DNA from: Setophaga petechia
Lineage: Eukaryota; Chordata; Aves; Passeriformes; Parulidae
Assembly (NCBI GenBank): GCA_024362935.1
Contig: JANCRA010000028.1
Coordinates: 5,368,501 to 5,432,500 of the forward strand
DNA: 64,000 bases
Direction: 5' to 3'
A model generated the notes under the pieces. That model did not search any database. It was not told the origin of the DNA and saw only the letters and a list, made by a program, of their open reading frames with translations. The position numbers and the translations under genes were made by a program. Shown one piece after another: positions 1 to 9,900 of the stretch. Position 1 is the first letter of the stretch; the number at the start of each line of letters is the position of its first letter.

Positions 1-1418
1 CCACAAGGGCCTGTGTGTGCGTTCCAAGGGCCACCGGGTGGCAGGAACAGAGACCTTGCTCCTCTCCAAAGCTGTAGAACAATTAGCAGTGGCAAAATGT
101 GATTTTGGGTTAAGCCCTGACAAAATTGTTCCTCATTCGTCCCCAGAAATGGGAAGCTGGGCTGGGCCTTTGACCTGCTGGGACTGCAGCGTTGTCGGTC
201 ATAGGCATGGAGCCCACGGGAAATGCTGAGGTTCTGGAGTCATTCCCATCATGCTGGGATCGTTATACCACCCCACCCCACCCCACCATCCCCCCCCCAA
301 AAATAAAAAATCACGGTTTGCCCTGAAATGGCGGCTCCTCCTCACCCTGTTGGTCATTATGAGGGGACATTGGGCTCTGGCTGGGGATGGAAATGCTCCC
401 AAAGGGCCTTGAACTCCTGCGGGAATTGGGCCAGCAAGGAGGTGGCACTGAGCCTTTCAGGGAATTGTGGGGAAAGAGAAGGTCCCCTCTGAGCCTCCTT
501 TTGTCCAGGATGACAGAAACTGTGCTTGGAATGACCGCCTTTGTTTGTATTTACAGAACCTGAGACGCACAGTGAGTGCTTCTGGGGAGGAGGGAGGTGT
601 GTGGGGTATGCAGCCAACAAATAACGATGGTTAGTAATGGTTTTGTTGACCAACAGTGTAAAGGCCATTGCCATGGGCCTCATGGAGCTCATGGGCTCAG
701 CAGCCACAGTCCCTGTGGAGATCAAGTCTGCCAGGCTCTCTGTGGGTGTCTGACACTCAGCTCAGCCCTCCGCGGCTCTGTAGCCTCGCCAGGGCCAGCA
801 GGGTCCCGATGCCCAAAGGCACACAAAGCATCCTCCCAGCACAGGCTGAGCCACTCAGGGTGGCAGAATCCTGTGGCAATTCAGCTCTCTGAGCATCCTC
901 TCTGCTTTTAGACGGTCCCAGTGCCCTTGTCCCACAGACATTGGCTCTGCCAAGTACCACTGCCTTCTCTAGGTGCTGACGGGCATCAAACAGTGGAGGC
1001 ACTGTGCTGTGAGGGACAGCGATCTTTTATTTGGGGTGGCTGGGGACAAGCTGGACCAGAATAAATAGCCATGAGATGTGGCTTTGGATGGGATTCATCC
1101 CGATACGTCCCAGTGGGATCCCCTTCAAACATGTAGCCAAGGTCCTGAAAGCCCAAGGAGGTCCATGCTGGCTCAGGGCTCTCCAGCTGTATGTGACTTG
1201 AAAGGAAGGCTTTGGAACTATCCAGGAAACTCCATCCTTTCAATCAAACCATGATAGCAGGAAAAATGAAGGGAAGGTCATCGTGGGCACTACTGGGAAG
1301 TGATGGAAAGACACAACAGCCAGCCATGGGGGGAGGCGGGGCCATGATGGCACACAGGGGAGGAGCCCTGCGGTGGGGCAGGTCTGTGGTGTCACACACT
1401 GTCCTGGCCGCAGCACTG
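1..1418. other. Spacer before copy 1 (partial)
   Basis: I see no gene I can name here. The segment holds a simple-sequence tract of CCACCCC repeats, then poly-C, then A-rich sequence (about 267-310). It also holds three exon-like pieces (557-571, 657-745, 912-972), an AATAAA at 1060-1065, and a GC-box-like GGGAGGCGGGGCC (1331-1343) upstream of the promoter. The unit's spacer normally starts after the preceding gene's poly(A) signal, so about 260 bases are missing at the left edge. Confidence 0.8.
557..1065 (+). other. Exon-like cassette ending in AATAAA (possible gene relic)
   Basis: A pyrimidine-rich acceptor (TTTGTATTTACAG) precedes 557, and GTGAGT follows 571, framing a 15-base piece. A second acceptor (GTTGACCAACAG) precedes 657, with a possible donor at 746. 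A third (CTCTCTGCTTTTAG) precedes 912, with GTGCTG after 972. AATAAA lies at 1060-1065. Within 657-753 one frame stays open and reads VKAIAMGLMELMGS and onward to a stop; I do not recognise it. The pieces do not join into one open frame. The cassette recurs about 928 to 420 bases before every start codon in the array. It could be a non-coding leader, the 3' end of a vanished neighbour gene, or chance. Confidence 0.25.
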
Positions 1419-1448
1419 TGACATCATTGTGCCTATATGCCTATATAA
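1419..1448 (+). promoter_or_regulatory. Core promoter, copy 1: CRE-like site and TATA box
   Basis: TGACATCA (1419-1426) is one base from the CRE consensus TGACGTCA. The direct repeat GCCTATAT/GCCTATATAA ends in TATATAA at 1442-1448. A TATA box normally sets the start site about 30 bases downstream, near 1472, so the leader before the ATG at 1485 would be only about 13 bases. This stretch through the ATG looks identical in all 13 units. Confidence 0.7.
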
Positions 1449-1484
1449 TCCGGGCCAGCCCCCGCAGCTGCCAGTGCAGTTGCG

Positions 1485-4400
1485 ATGGTGCGTGCCGGAG
1501 CCATGGGTGACGGTTACGCACCTTTGACTGCGCTTGTCCTGCTGCTGGCCGTCGTGGCTGTCTGCTGGGCCCTTGGCCTCTGGCAGCCATGGAGGCGGCA
1601 AGCAGGGACAGCCAAGAGGCGCAAGCGCCCCGGGGTCCGGCCCAGAGGCTCACGCAGGAACCGGGGAGCCCCTGCGGCTCCCAGGCCCTGCAGGCCTCGG
1701 GCTACCCCTCGCAAGCGGCCAGGTGCTCCCGCCAGCACCCTGGGCAGCTCCTGCAGCTGCGGCCCCTGCGTGGCAGTGGGCCGAGAGCTGCAGGAACTGA
1801 TGCAGCTGCTCTGGGCTGGCAGTGGGACATCTGAGCCGCTCTACTCTGGGATGTGGCGGGCCCTGTGGAAAGAGCTGCGGGAGCTGGTGAGGCGAGGCCA
1901 CCTGCCCTGCTGTGGCTCGTCCCGCTCCCCCAGGCGCCGCCATCCCATGAGGAGGCAGCTCCCAGGAAGAGTCTCCATCTCTGGGAGGGCCTCGAGCCTT
2001 GCAAGGATGGCACGGCAGACGACACCCGCCATCCTTGCAAGAAGCTCAGGCTGTCAGAGATCCTCCATCCTGCCAGGAGCCTCGGCTACCTCTGACAGCC
2101 TCCATCCTTCAGAGAGGCTCAGTGAGACCTGTCAGCCTGCAGCAAGTGCAGAGCCCGCGGACAGGTCTCCCGGCTCCCTTGGACCCTTGGACTTGGACAA
2201 GACGGGCACAACCCTGAGCGTTGTCGTGGCCAGGGAAAGCCCGGGAGTCCAAGAGGGAGCCCAGCCCGATGCAGGGGAGCCATCTCAGGAGCAGGTGGCT
2301 CGGGAGCAGCAAGCGTCCTGCAGCCGGCACTTGTCGGCCCACAGCTGCCAGGACGCTGTGCCGGCTGTGCCAGCGGGCTGCAGCCCGTGCCGGGTGGAGG
2401 AGACGAGCCTCGAGACACCTGGGCACCTCCATCTCGAGGAAGCTGCTCCGAAACAGCCACCGACTCCCAAGGAGGCCCTAATAGAAGGTGAGATCTTCTG
2501 AGGAGCTGTCTGCAGCTCCCCTGGGGCTCTTCAGGGCCATTGCCAGGCCAGGCCCTCTGAGAGCAGCCTAGTCCCTGGCTGTTCTCAGTGCCTCTGATGG
2601 CTTCAAAAATCCCCTGCGTGGTTTGCAGCTGCTCCTGGGACCCCCCTGCGCGACAGCTCGGGCTGCAGCCCCGGCCGCGCACAAGAGCAGAGCGCAGGCC
2701 ACGAGGCCGGGGCCAGCGCCGGTGCCGCCGTGCCCCCCTGCAGCGGGGCTCCTGCAGCCGCCTGTGCGCGCTGCCCGGGCCCGGCCGTGCCGCTCGCCAG
2801 CCCCTCGGCTGCAGGGCGGTGGCCGCTGCCCGGCGCGCGGCAGGGAGCAGGTGAGAGCAGCGCGGCCCGCGGGGGCCGGCCCCTGCCCTGGCGGGTACTG
2901 GGCGGGGGGGGTTCCTGGGCGCAGCGCTGACGCCTCGCTCTCGGCCTTTTGCAGGGCAAAAGAAGGAGCTGCAGGAGCTCTACCAGCTGGGCCCGCAGCT
3001 GGGCAAGGGCGGCTTCGGCACCGTTTTCGCGGGCAGCCGCCTGGCGGACGGTAGCCCGGTAAGTGGGCGGCACGGGCGGGCGCGGGCGGAGGCTCCGGGC
3101 CGGGGCTGGGCGGGGCTGGAGCTCAGCCCCCTGTGTCCGTGCCTTGCAGGTGGCTCTCAAGCGCGTGGCCCGGGAGAGCGTCCTGCGCTGGGACGAGCGC
3201 GTGAGTGAGCGGGGCCAGCGGGCCGGGGCGGGCCGGGGCGGGCAGGGATAAGGCCGGGGAGGGCCCCGAGGGAGGGCGCCGAGGCACGGCGGGGGCGGCG
3301 GGCGTGGGCTCAGCGCGCGAGGCGGAGCGCGGCGGGCCCGCGGATGCCGAACGCCGGGGCCGGCTCCAGGCGGGGGGACAGCTGCCAAGCGTGCCCTGGG
3401 CGGGAGGGATCCCGAGCAGCACGGAGGCTGCCCGAGGGGACACCGGGGCATGCCGGGCAGGGGGCAGTGGAGGCACAGGGCAGCACCAGGCCTGGCGCAG
3501 GCAATGTCTCGTCCTCGCAGCCCGACGGCACCCGTGTTCCGCTGGAGATCGTGCTCATGGAGAAGGTGGGCTCCGGCTGCCGCAGCATCATCCAGCTCCT
3601 GGACTGGTTCGAGCTGCCTGACAGCTTCGTGCTGGTCCTGGAGCGTCCGGAGCGGTCGCGGGATCTGCTGGAGCTGCTGCGGGAGCAGCAGTTCCTGAGC
3701 GAGGAGGCGGCGCGCTGGCTTTTCTGCCAGGTGCTGGAGGCCGTGTGGCACTGCACCGCCTGCGGCGTCTGGCACGGCGACATCAAGGCGGAGAACCTCC
3801 TCGTGGACCCGGACACTGGCAGCCTGAAGCTCATCGACTTCGGTTGCGGCACCTTCTTCCACGGCCACACCTGCAGGGATGTTGCCGGTGAGCCCGCGGC
3901 CCGGGCCCTGCTGCCTCTGCCAGGCACTGCACCGTGCCATTCCCTCCTGGGCTGTGGGTGCGGCATTCAGCCGGCTGCCGGCTGCCCTGTGCCCCGGGGC
4001 AGGTGCTGTGCCCCAGGAGCCGGCTGCTGGCCTTGCCGACAGAGGGGGGCTGCAAAAGCCAGGCCCCGGCCCCTCGGCTTGGCAGGCCTGCTTGGGCTTG
4101 TGCCGCTCTTCTGGCCTTCTCTGCCTTGCAGAGCGGTTTCCTGGCTTTGGCCAATTGTCTGCGGGTGCCGGGTGGCCTTGGGGGAAGTTGTGGCCGCAGG
4201 TGCGGGCCCTGCCTCTGGCAGGAGGCCGGCGCCAGGCTCTGGAAGGCAGCAGCCTGCGCCCGACCAGCGCCGCCTGTCTCCCCTAGGAACACGGATGTAC
4301 TGCTCGCCCGAGTGGATCCGCCTGGGCTCCTACCGCAAGGAGCCGGCGACCATCTGGTCCCTGGGCGTGCTGCTCTATGTCATGGTCTGCGGGTGCTTCC

Positions 4401-4746
4401 CCTTCCGGGACGACCATGACATCGTGTGGGGGCAGCTCTTCTTCTGGCGGCAGGTGTCTCCAGGTTGGTGTGGGCCTCAAGCACGCTGGGCTGGAGGAGG
4501 TGGCCGTGTCCTGCCGTGCCGCTGTCCCGCCAAGGGCAGCTCTGAGCACTCGCAGCCTGGCCCGGCTTCTGCGGGCACTGCCGGGCGCGGCCGGGCAGGA
4601 GCCTCGTGCCAGTGAGCGGCGCTTTCTGCCTTCTCTCCCCAGAGTGCCAGCACCTGATCACCTGGTGTTTGGGCAAGCACCCCCTGGACCGGGCCAATCT
4701 GGAGGACATCTGGCGCCACCCTTGGGTGTGGGGCTGGCACCTTTGA
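1485..4746 (+). CDS. PIM-like Ser/Thr kinase with N-terminal hydrophobic segment, copy 1
   Basis: Exons are 1485-2487, 2629-2850, 2955-3058, 3150-3200, 3521-3887, 4287-4463 and 4643-4746, all GT-AG and phase-compatible, giving 675 residues. Residues 14-33 are hydrophobic and followed by RR at 37-38 and KRRKR at 44-48, suggesting a membrane anchor with a cytosolic C-terminus. Exon 2 is low-complexity Ala/Pro/Gly/Cys. The kinase domain (about 418-670) has LGKGGFGTVF (424-433), K447 in VALK, E469, the ERP hinge (501-503), HGDIKAEN (545-552), DFG (566-568) and SPEW (589-592). Catalytic D547, K549, N552 and D566 are kept; the HRD arginine is Gly546. The usual PIM length is about 310-330 residues, so the first ~415 are an extension. 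[17 protein letters not shown] and VSPECQ look at least as PIM3-like as PIM1-like. The start could instead be Met7 (1503). Unlike most copies it has Lys426, Asp657, His674, and Glu instead of Val in VQVGAQ (exon 1). Confidence 0.85.
1998..2041. repeat. 14-bp perfect inverted repeat inside exon 1
   Basis: CTTGCAAGGATGGC (1998-2011) and GCCATCCTTGCAAG (2028-2041) are exact reverse complements separated by 16 bases. They could form a hairpin in DNA or mRNA. The element lies in the coding sequence 513 to 556 bases after the ATG and recurs unchanged at that offset in every copy. Confidence 0.9.
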
Positions 4747-4809
4747 TGCCCGGCTGGAGCCCCTGCAGCACCCAGTCACCGAGTCCCACGCAGGACCGAG
4801 GGCCGGAAA

Positions 4810-4815
4810 AATAAA
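4810..4815 (+). terminator. Poly(A) signal, copy 1
   Basis: AATAAA begins 64 bases after the last base of the stop codon. GT-rich sequence (CTGGTCCTTGTTAGC) follows within about 50 bases, as expected for a cleavage and polyadenylation site. Confidence 0.8.
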
Positions 4816-6498
4816 CCAGCCACCAACCCATTGCGGGCTGTCACGACTGGTCCTTGTTAGCAACTGCGGCTAAAGAAACCTCTTGGCAAAAGGGGAAATC
4901 AGAGTGTTCCCTCCTGCCTTGGTCAAGGTTTTGATGCCTCTCCTCCATGTAGGTGGTTTTGTGTCTTCAAGCTCAGGCTGGAGTACTGCTAGGAGTGGCT
5001 TTAGCAAGGCGAGAAATGCAACAGTGAACCAACAGCTTCCCTTTCCAGCTGACAAAGCAACTTGGGTTCACCTGAAGTGCCACAAGGGCCTGTGTGTGCA
5101 TTCCAAGGGCCACCGGGTGGCAGGAACAGAGACCTTGCTCCTCTCCAAAGCTGTAGAACAATTAGCAGTGGCAAAATGTGATTTTGGGTTAAGCCCTGAC
5201 AAAATTGTTCCTCATTCGTCCCCAGAAATGGGAAGCTGGGCTGGGCCTTTGACCTGCTGGGACTGCAGCGTTGTCAGTCATAGGCATGGAGCCCACGGGA
5301 AATGCTGAGGTGCTGGAGTCATTCCCATCATGCTGGGATCATTGTACCACCCCACCCCACCCCACCATCCCCCCCCCCAAAAATAAAAAATCATGGTTTG
5401 CCCTGAAATGGCGGCTCCTCCTCACCCTGTTGGTCATTATGAGGGGACATTGGGCTCTGGCAGGGGGTGGAAATGCTCCCAAAGGGCCTTGAACTCCTGC
5501 GGGAATTGGTCCAGCAAGGAGGTGGCACTGAGCCTTTCAGGGAATTGTGGGGAAAGAGAAGGTCCCCTCTGAGCCTCCTTTTGTCCAGGATGACAGAAAC
5601 TGTGCTTGGAATGACCGCCTTTGTTTGTATTTACAGAACCTGAGACGCACAGTGAGTGCTTCTGGGGAGGAGGGAGGTGTGTGGGGTATGCAGCCAACAA
5701 ATAACGATGGTTAGTAATGGTTTTGTTGACCAACAGTGTAAAGGCCATTGCCATGGGCCTCATGGAGCTCATGGGCTCAGCAGCCACAGTCCCTGTGGAG
5801 ATCAAGTCTGCCAGGCTCTCTGTGGGTGTCTGACACTCAGCTCAGCCCTCCGCGGCTCTGTAGCCTCGCCAGGGCCAGCAGGGTCCCGATGCCCAAAGGC
5901 ACACAAAGCATCCTCCCAGCACAGGCTGAGCCACTCAGGGTGGCAGAATCCTGTGGCAATTCAGCTCTCTGAGCATCCTCTCTGCTTTTAGACGGTCCCA
6001 GTGCCCTTGTCCCACAGACATTGGCTCTGCCAAGTACCACTGCCTTCTCTAGGTGCTGACGGGCATCAAACAGTGGAGGCACTGTGCTGTGAGGGACAGC
6101 GATCTTTTATTTGGGGTGGCTGGGGACAAGCTGGACCAGAATAAATAGCCATGAGATGTGGCTTTGGATGGGATTCATCCCGATACGTCCCAGTGGGATC
6201 CCCTTCAAACATGTAGCCAAGGTCCTGAAAGCCCAAGGAGGTCCATGCTGGCTCAGGGCTCTCCAGCTGTATGTGACTTGAAAGGAAGGCTTTGGAACTA
6301 TCCAGGAAACTCCATCCTTTCAATCAAACCATGATAGCAGGAAAAATGAAGGGAAGGTCATCGTGGGCACTACTGGGAAGTGATGGAAAGACACAACAGC
6401 CAGCCATGGGGGGAGGCGGGGCCATGATGGCACACAGGGGAGGAGCCCTGCGGTGGGGCAGGTCTGTGGTGTCACACACTGTCCTGGCCGCAGCACTG
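4816..6498. other. Spacer between copies 1 and 2
   Basis: No gene recognised. It carries the C-rich/A-rich tract near 5347-5390 and the exon-like cassette at 5637-6145. It shares TCAGTCATAGG and GAGGTGCTGGAG with the spacers before copies 10 and 11, marking these three as one subtype. Confidence 0.8.
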
Positions 6499-6528
6499 TG
6501 ACATCATTGTGCCTATATGCCTATATAA
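6499..6528 (+). promoter_or_regulatory. Core promoter, copy 2
   Basis: CRE-like TGACATCA at 6499-6506 and TATATAA at 6522-6528. The flanking base variant is GCCGCAGC, shared with copies 1, 3, 4, 6 and 13. Confidence 0.7.
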
Positions 6529-6564
6529 TCCGGGCCAGCCCCCGCAGCTGCCAGTGCAGTTGCG

Positions 6565-9500
6565 ATGGTGCGTGCCGGAGCCATGGGTGACGGTTACGCA
6601 CCTTTGACTGCGCTTGTCCTGCTGCTGGCCGCCGTGGCTGTCTGCTGGGCCCTTGGCCTCTGGCAGCCATGGAGGCGGCAAGCAGGGACAGAGAAGAGGC
6701 GCAAGCGCCCCGGGGTCCGGCCCAGAGGCTCACGCAGGAACCGGGGAGCCCCTGCGGCTCCCAGGCCCTGCAGGCCTCGGGCTACCCCTCGCAAGCGGCC
6801 AGGTGCTCCCGCCAGCACCCTGGGCAGCTCCTGCAGCTGCGGCCCCTGCGTGGCAGTGGGCCGAGAGCTGCAGGAACTGATGCAGCTGCTCTGGGCTGGC
6901 AGTGGGACATCTGAGCCGCTCTACTCTGGGATGTGGCGGGCCCTGTGGAAAGAGCTGCGGGAGCTGGTGAGGCGAGGCCACCTGCCCTGCTGTGGCTCGT
7001 CCCGCTCCCCCAGGCGCCGCCATCCCATGAGGAGGCAGCTCCCAGGAAGAGTCTCCATCCCTGGGAGGGCCTCGAGCCTTGCAAGGATGGCACGGCAGAC
7101 GACACCCGCCATCCTTGCAAGAAGCTCAGGCTGTCAGAGATCCTCCATCCTGCCAGGAGCCTCGGCTACCTCTGACAGCCTCCATCCTTCAGAGAGGCTC
7201 AGTGAGACCTGTCAGCCTGCAGCAAGTGCAGAGCCCGCGGACAGGTCTCCCGGCTCCCTTGGACCCTTGGACTTGGACAAGACGGGCACAACCCTGAGCG
7301 TTGTCGTGGCCAGGGAAAGCCCGGGAGTCCAAGTGGGAGCCCAGCCCGATGCAGGGGAGCCATCTCAGGAGCAGGTGGCTCGGGAGCAGCAAGCGTCCTG
7401 CAGCCGGCACTTGTCGGCCCACAGCTGCCAGGACGCTGTGCCGGCTGTGCCAGCGGGCTGCAGCCCGTGCCGGGTGGAGGAGACGAGCCTCGAGACACCT
7501 GGGCACCTCCATCTCGAGGAAGCTGCTCCGAAACAGCCACCGACTGCCAAGGAGGCCCTAACAGAAGGTGAGATCTTCTGAGGAGCTGTCTGCAGCTCCC
7601 CTGGGGCTCTTCAGGGCCATTGCCAGGCCAGGCCCTCTGAGAGCAGCCTAGTCCCTGGCTGTTCTCAGTGCCTCTGATGGCTTCAAAAATCCCCTGCGTG
7701 GTTTGCAGCTGCTCCTGGGACCCCCCTGCGCGACAGCTCGGGCTGCAGCCCCGGCCGCGCACAAGAGCAGAGCGCAGGCCACGAGGCCGGGGCCAGCGCC
7801 GGTGCCGCCGTGCCCCCCTGCAGCGGGGCTCCTGCAGCCGCCTGTGCGCGCTGCCCGGGCCCGGCCGTGCCGCTCGCCAGCCCCTCGGCTGCAGGGCGGT
7901 GGCCGCTGCCCGGCGCGCGGCAGGGAGCAGGTGAGAGCAGCGCGGCCCGCGGGGGCCGGCCCCTGCCCTGGCGGGCACTGGGCGGGGGGGGGGGGGTTCC
8001 TGGGCGCAGCGCTGACGCCTCGCTCTCGGCCTTTTGCAGGGCAAAAGAAGGAGCTGCAGGAGCTCTACCAGCTGGGCCCGCAGCTGGGCAGGGGCGGCTT
8101 CGGCACCGTTTTCGCGGGCAGCCGCCTGGCGGACGGTAGCCCGGTAAGTGGGCGGCACGGGCGGGCGCGGGCGGAGGCTCCGGGCCGGGGCTGGGCGGGG
8201 CTGGAGCTCAGCCCCCTGTGTCCGTGCCTTGCAGGTGGCTCTCAAGCGCGTGGCCCGGGAGAGCGTCCTGCGCTGGGACGAGCGCGTGAGTGAGCGGGGC
8301 CAGCGGGCCGGGGCGGGCCGGGGCGGGCAGGGATAAGGCCGGGGAGGGCCCCGAGGGAGGGCGCCGAGGCACGGCGGGGGCGGCGGGCGTGGGCTCAGCG
8401 CGCGAGGCGGAGCGCGGCGGGCCCGCGGATGCCGAACGCCGGGGCCGGCTCCAGGCGGGGGGACAGCTGCCAAGCGTGCCCTGGGCGGGAGGGATCCCGA
8501 GCAGCACGGAGGCTGCCCGAGGGGACACCGGGGCATGCCGGGCAGGGGGCAGTGGAGGCACAGGGCAGCACCAGGCCTGGCGCAGGCAATGTCTCGTCCT
8601 CGCAGCCCGACGGCACCCGTGTTCCGCTGGAGATCGTGCTCATGGAGAAGGTGGGCTCCGGCTGCCGCAGCATCATCCAGCTCCTGGACTGGTTCGAGCT
8701 GCCTGACAGCTTCGTGCTGGTCCTGGAGCGTCCGGAGCGGTCGCGGGATCTGCTGGAGCTGCTGCGGGAGCAGCAGTTCCTGAGCGAGGAGGCGGCGCGC
8801 TGGCTTTTCTGCCAGGTGCTGGAGGCCGTGTGGCACTGCACCGCCTGCGGCGTCTGGCACGGCGACATCAAGGCGGAGAACCTCCTCGTGGACCCGGACA
8901 CTGGCAGCCTGAAGCTCATCGACTTCGGTTGCGGCACCTTCTTCCACGGCCACACCTGCAGGGATGTTGCCGGTGAGCCCGCGGCCCGGGCCCTGCTGCC
9001 TCTGCCAGGCACTGCACCGTGCCATTCCCTCCTGGGCTGTGGGTGCGGCATTCAGCCGGCTGCCGGCTGCCCTGTGCCCCGGGGCAGGTGCTGTGCCCCA
9101 GGAGCCGGCTGCTGGCCTTGCCGACAGAGGGGGGCTGCAAAAGCCAGGCCCCGGCCCCTCGGCTTGGCAGGCCTGCTTGGGCTTGTGCCGCTCTTCTGGC
9201 CTTCTCTGCCTTGCAGAGCGGTTTCCTGGCTTTGGCCAATTGCCTGCGGGTGCCGGGTGGCCTTGGGGGAAGTTGTGGCCGCAGGTGCGGGCCCTGCCTC
9301 TGGCAGGAGGCCGGCGCCAGGCTCTGGAAGGCAGCAGCCTGCGCCCGACCAGCGCCGCCTGTCTCCCCTAGGAACACGGATGTACTGCTCGCCCGAGTGG
9401 ATCCGCCTGGGCTCCTACCGCAAGGAGCCGGCGACCATCTGGTCCCTGGGCGTGCTGCTCTATGTCATGGTCTGCGGGTGCTTCCCCTTCCGGGACGACC

Positions 9501-9831
9501 ATGACATCGTGTGGGGGCAGCTCTTCTTCTGGCGGCAGGTGTCTCCAGGTTGGTGTGGGCCTCAAGCACGCTGGGCTGGAGGAGGTGGCCGTGTCCTGCC
9601 GTGCCGCTGTCCCGCCAAGGGCAGCTCTGAGCACTCGCAGCCTGGCCCGGCTTCTGCGGGCACTGCCGGGCGCGGCCGGGCAGGAGCCTCGTGCCAGTGA
9701 GCGGCGCTTTCTGCCTTCTCTCCCCAGAGTGCCAGCACCTGATCACCTGGTGTTTGGGCAAGCACCCCCTGGAGCGGGCCAATCTGGAGGACATCTGGCG
9801 CCACCCTTGGGTGTGGGGCTGGCGCCTTTGA
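6565..9831 (+). CDS. PIM-like Ser/Thr kinase, copy 2
   Basis: Exons are 6565-7567, 7709-7930, 8040-8143, 8235-8285, 8606-8972, 9372-9548 and 9728-9831, giving 675 residues with no break. Compared with copy 1 it has Ala23 in the hydrophobic segment, Glu43 in the basic stretch, SIPGR in place of SISGR, TAKEALTEG near the end of exon 1, Arg426 in the glycine loop, Glu657 and Arg674. It is a Glu504 subtype. Exon 1 is almost the same as in copy 12, ten units away. The intron 2 poly-G run is 13 long, among the longest. Intron 5 is 399 bases and has no in-frame stop. Confidence 0.85.
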
Positions 9832-9894
9832 TGCCCGGCTGGAGCCCCTGCAGCACCCAGTCACCGAGTCCCACGCAGGACCGAGGGCCGGAAA

Positions 9895-9900
9895 AATAAA
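9895..9900 (+). terminator. Poly(A) signal, copy 2
   Basis: AATAAA, with the same 63-base gap after the TGA as in copy 1. Confidence 0.8.

Noticed and set aside
267..310. The C-rich/A-rich tract as a retroposon tail
   Set aside because: The A-rich part is short and directly follows a CCACCCC simple repeat; no retroposon body or flanking direct repeats were seen.
437..725. A 122-codon antisense frame in the spacer
   Set aside because: It overlaps the exon-like cassette in reverse, has no recognisable motif, and its conservation is no higher than that of the surrounding spacer.
1485..2501. Exon 1 as a stand-alone 338-residue gene
   Set aside because: The open frame does end at a TGA 12 bases past the donor, but a consensus GTGAGA donor, a phase-matched acceptor and the absence of a nearby poly(A) signal favour splicing to exon 2. 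It stays possible as a minor product.
3344..4615. A single 423-codon kinase frame spanning introns 4 to 6
   Set aside because: It includes intron sequence and lacks the glycine loop and the catalytic lysine. The spliced model restores a full PIM-type domain with GT-AG sites.
4883..5308. A 141-codon + strand open frame in the spacer
   Set aside because: It is broken by a stop in the spacer before copy 10 and by an 8-base deletion before copy 9, has no recognisable domain, and lies downstream of a poly(A) signal with no promoter of its own.
7199..9025. Long antisense open frames (445 to 608 codons) in every unit
   Set aside because: They run opposite the kinase exons and straight through introns, have Pro/Arg/Ala-rich low-complexity translations, change length with single-base indels in introns, and match no family. 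They reflect the scarcity of stop codons in GC-rich DNA.
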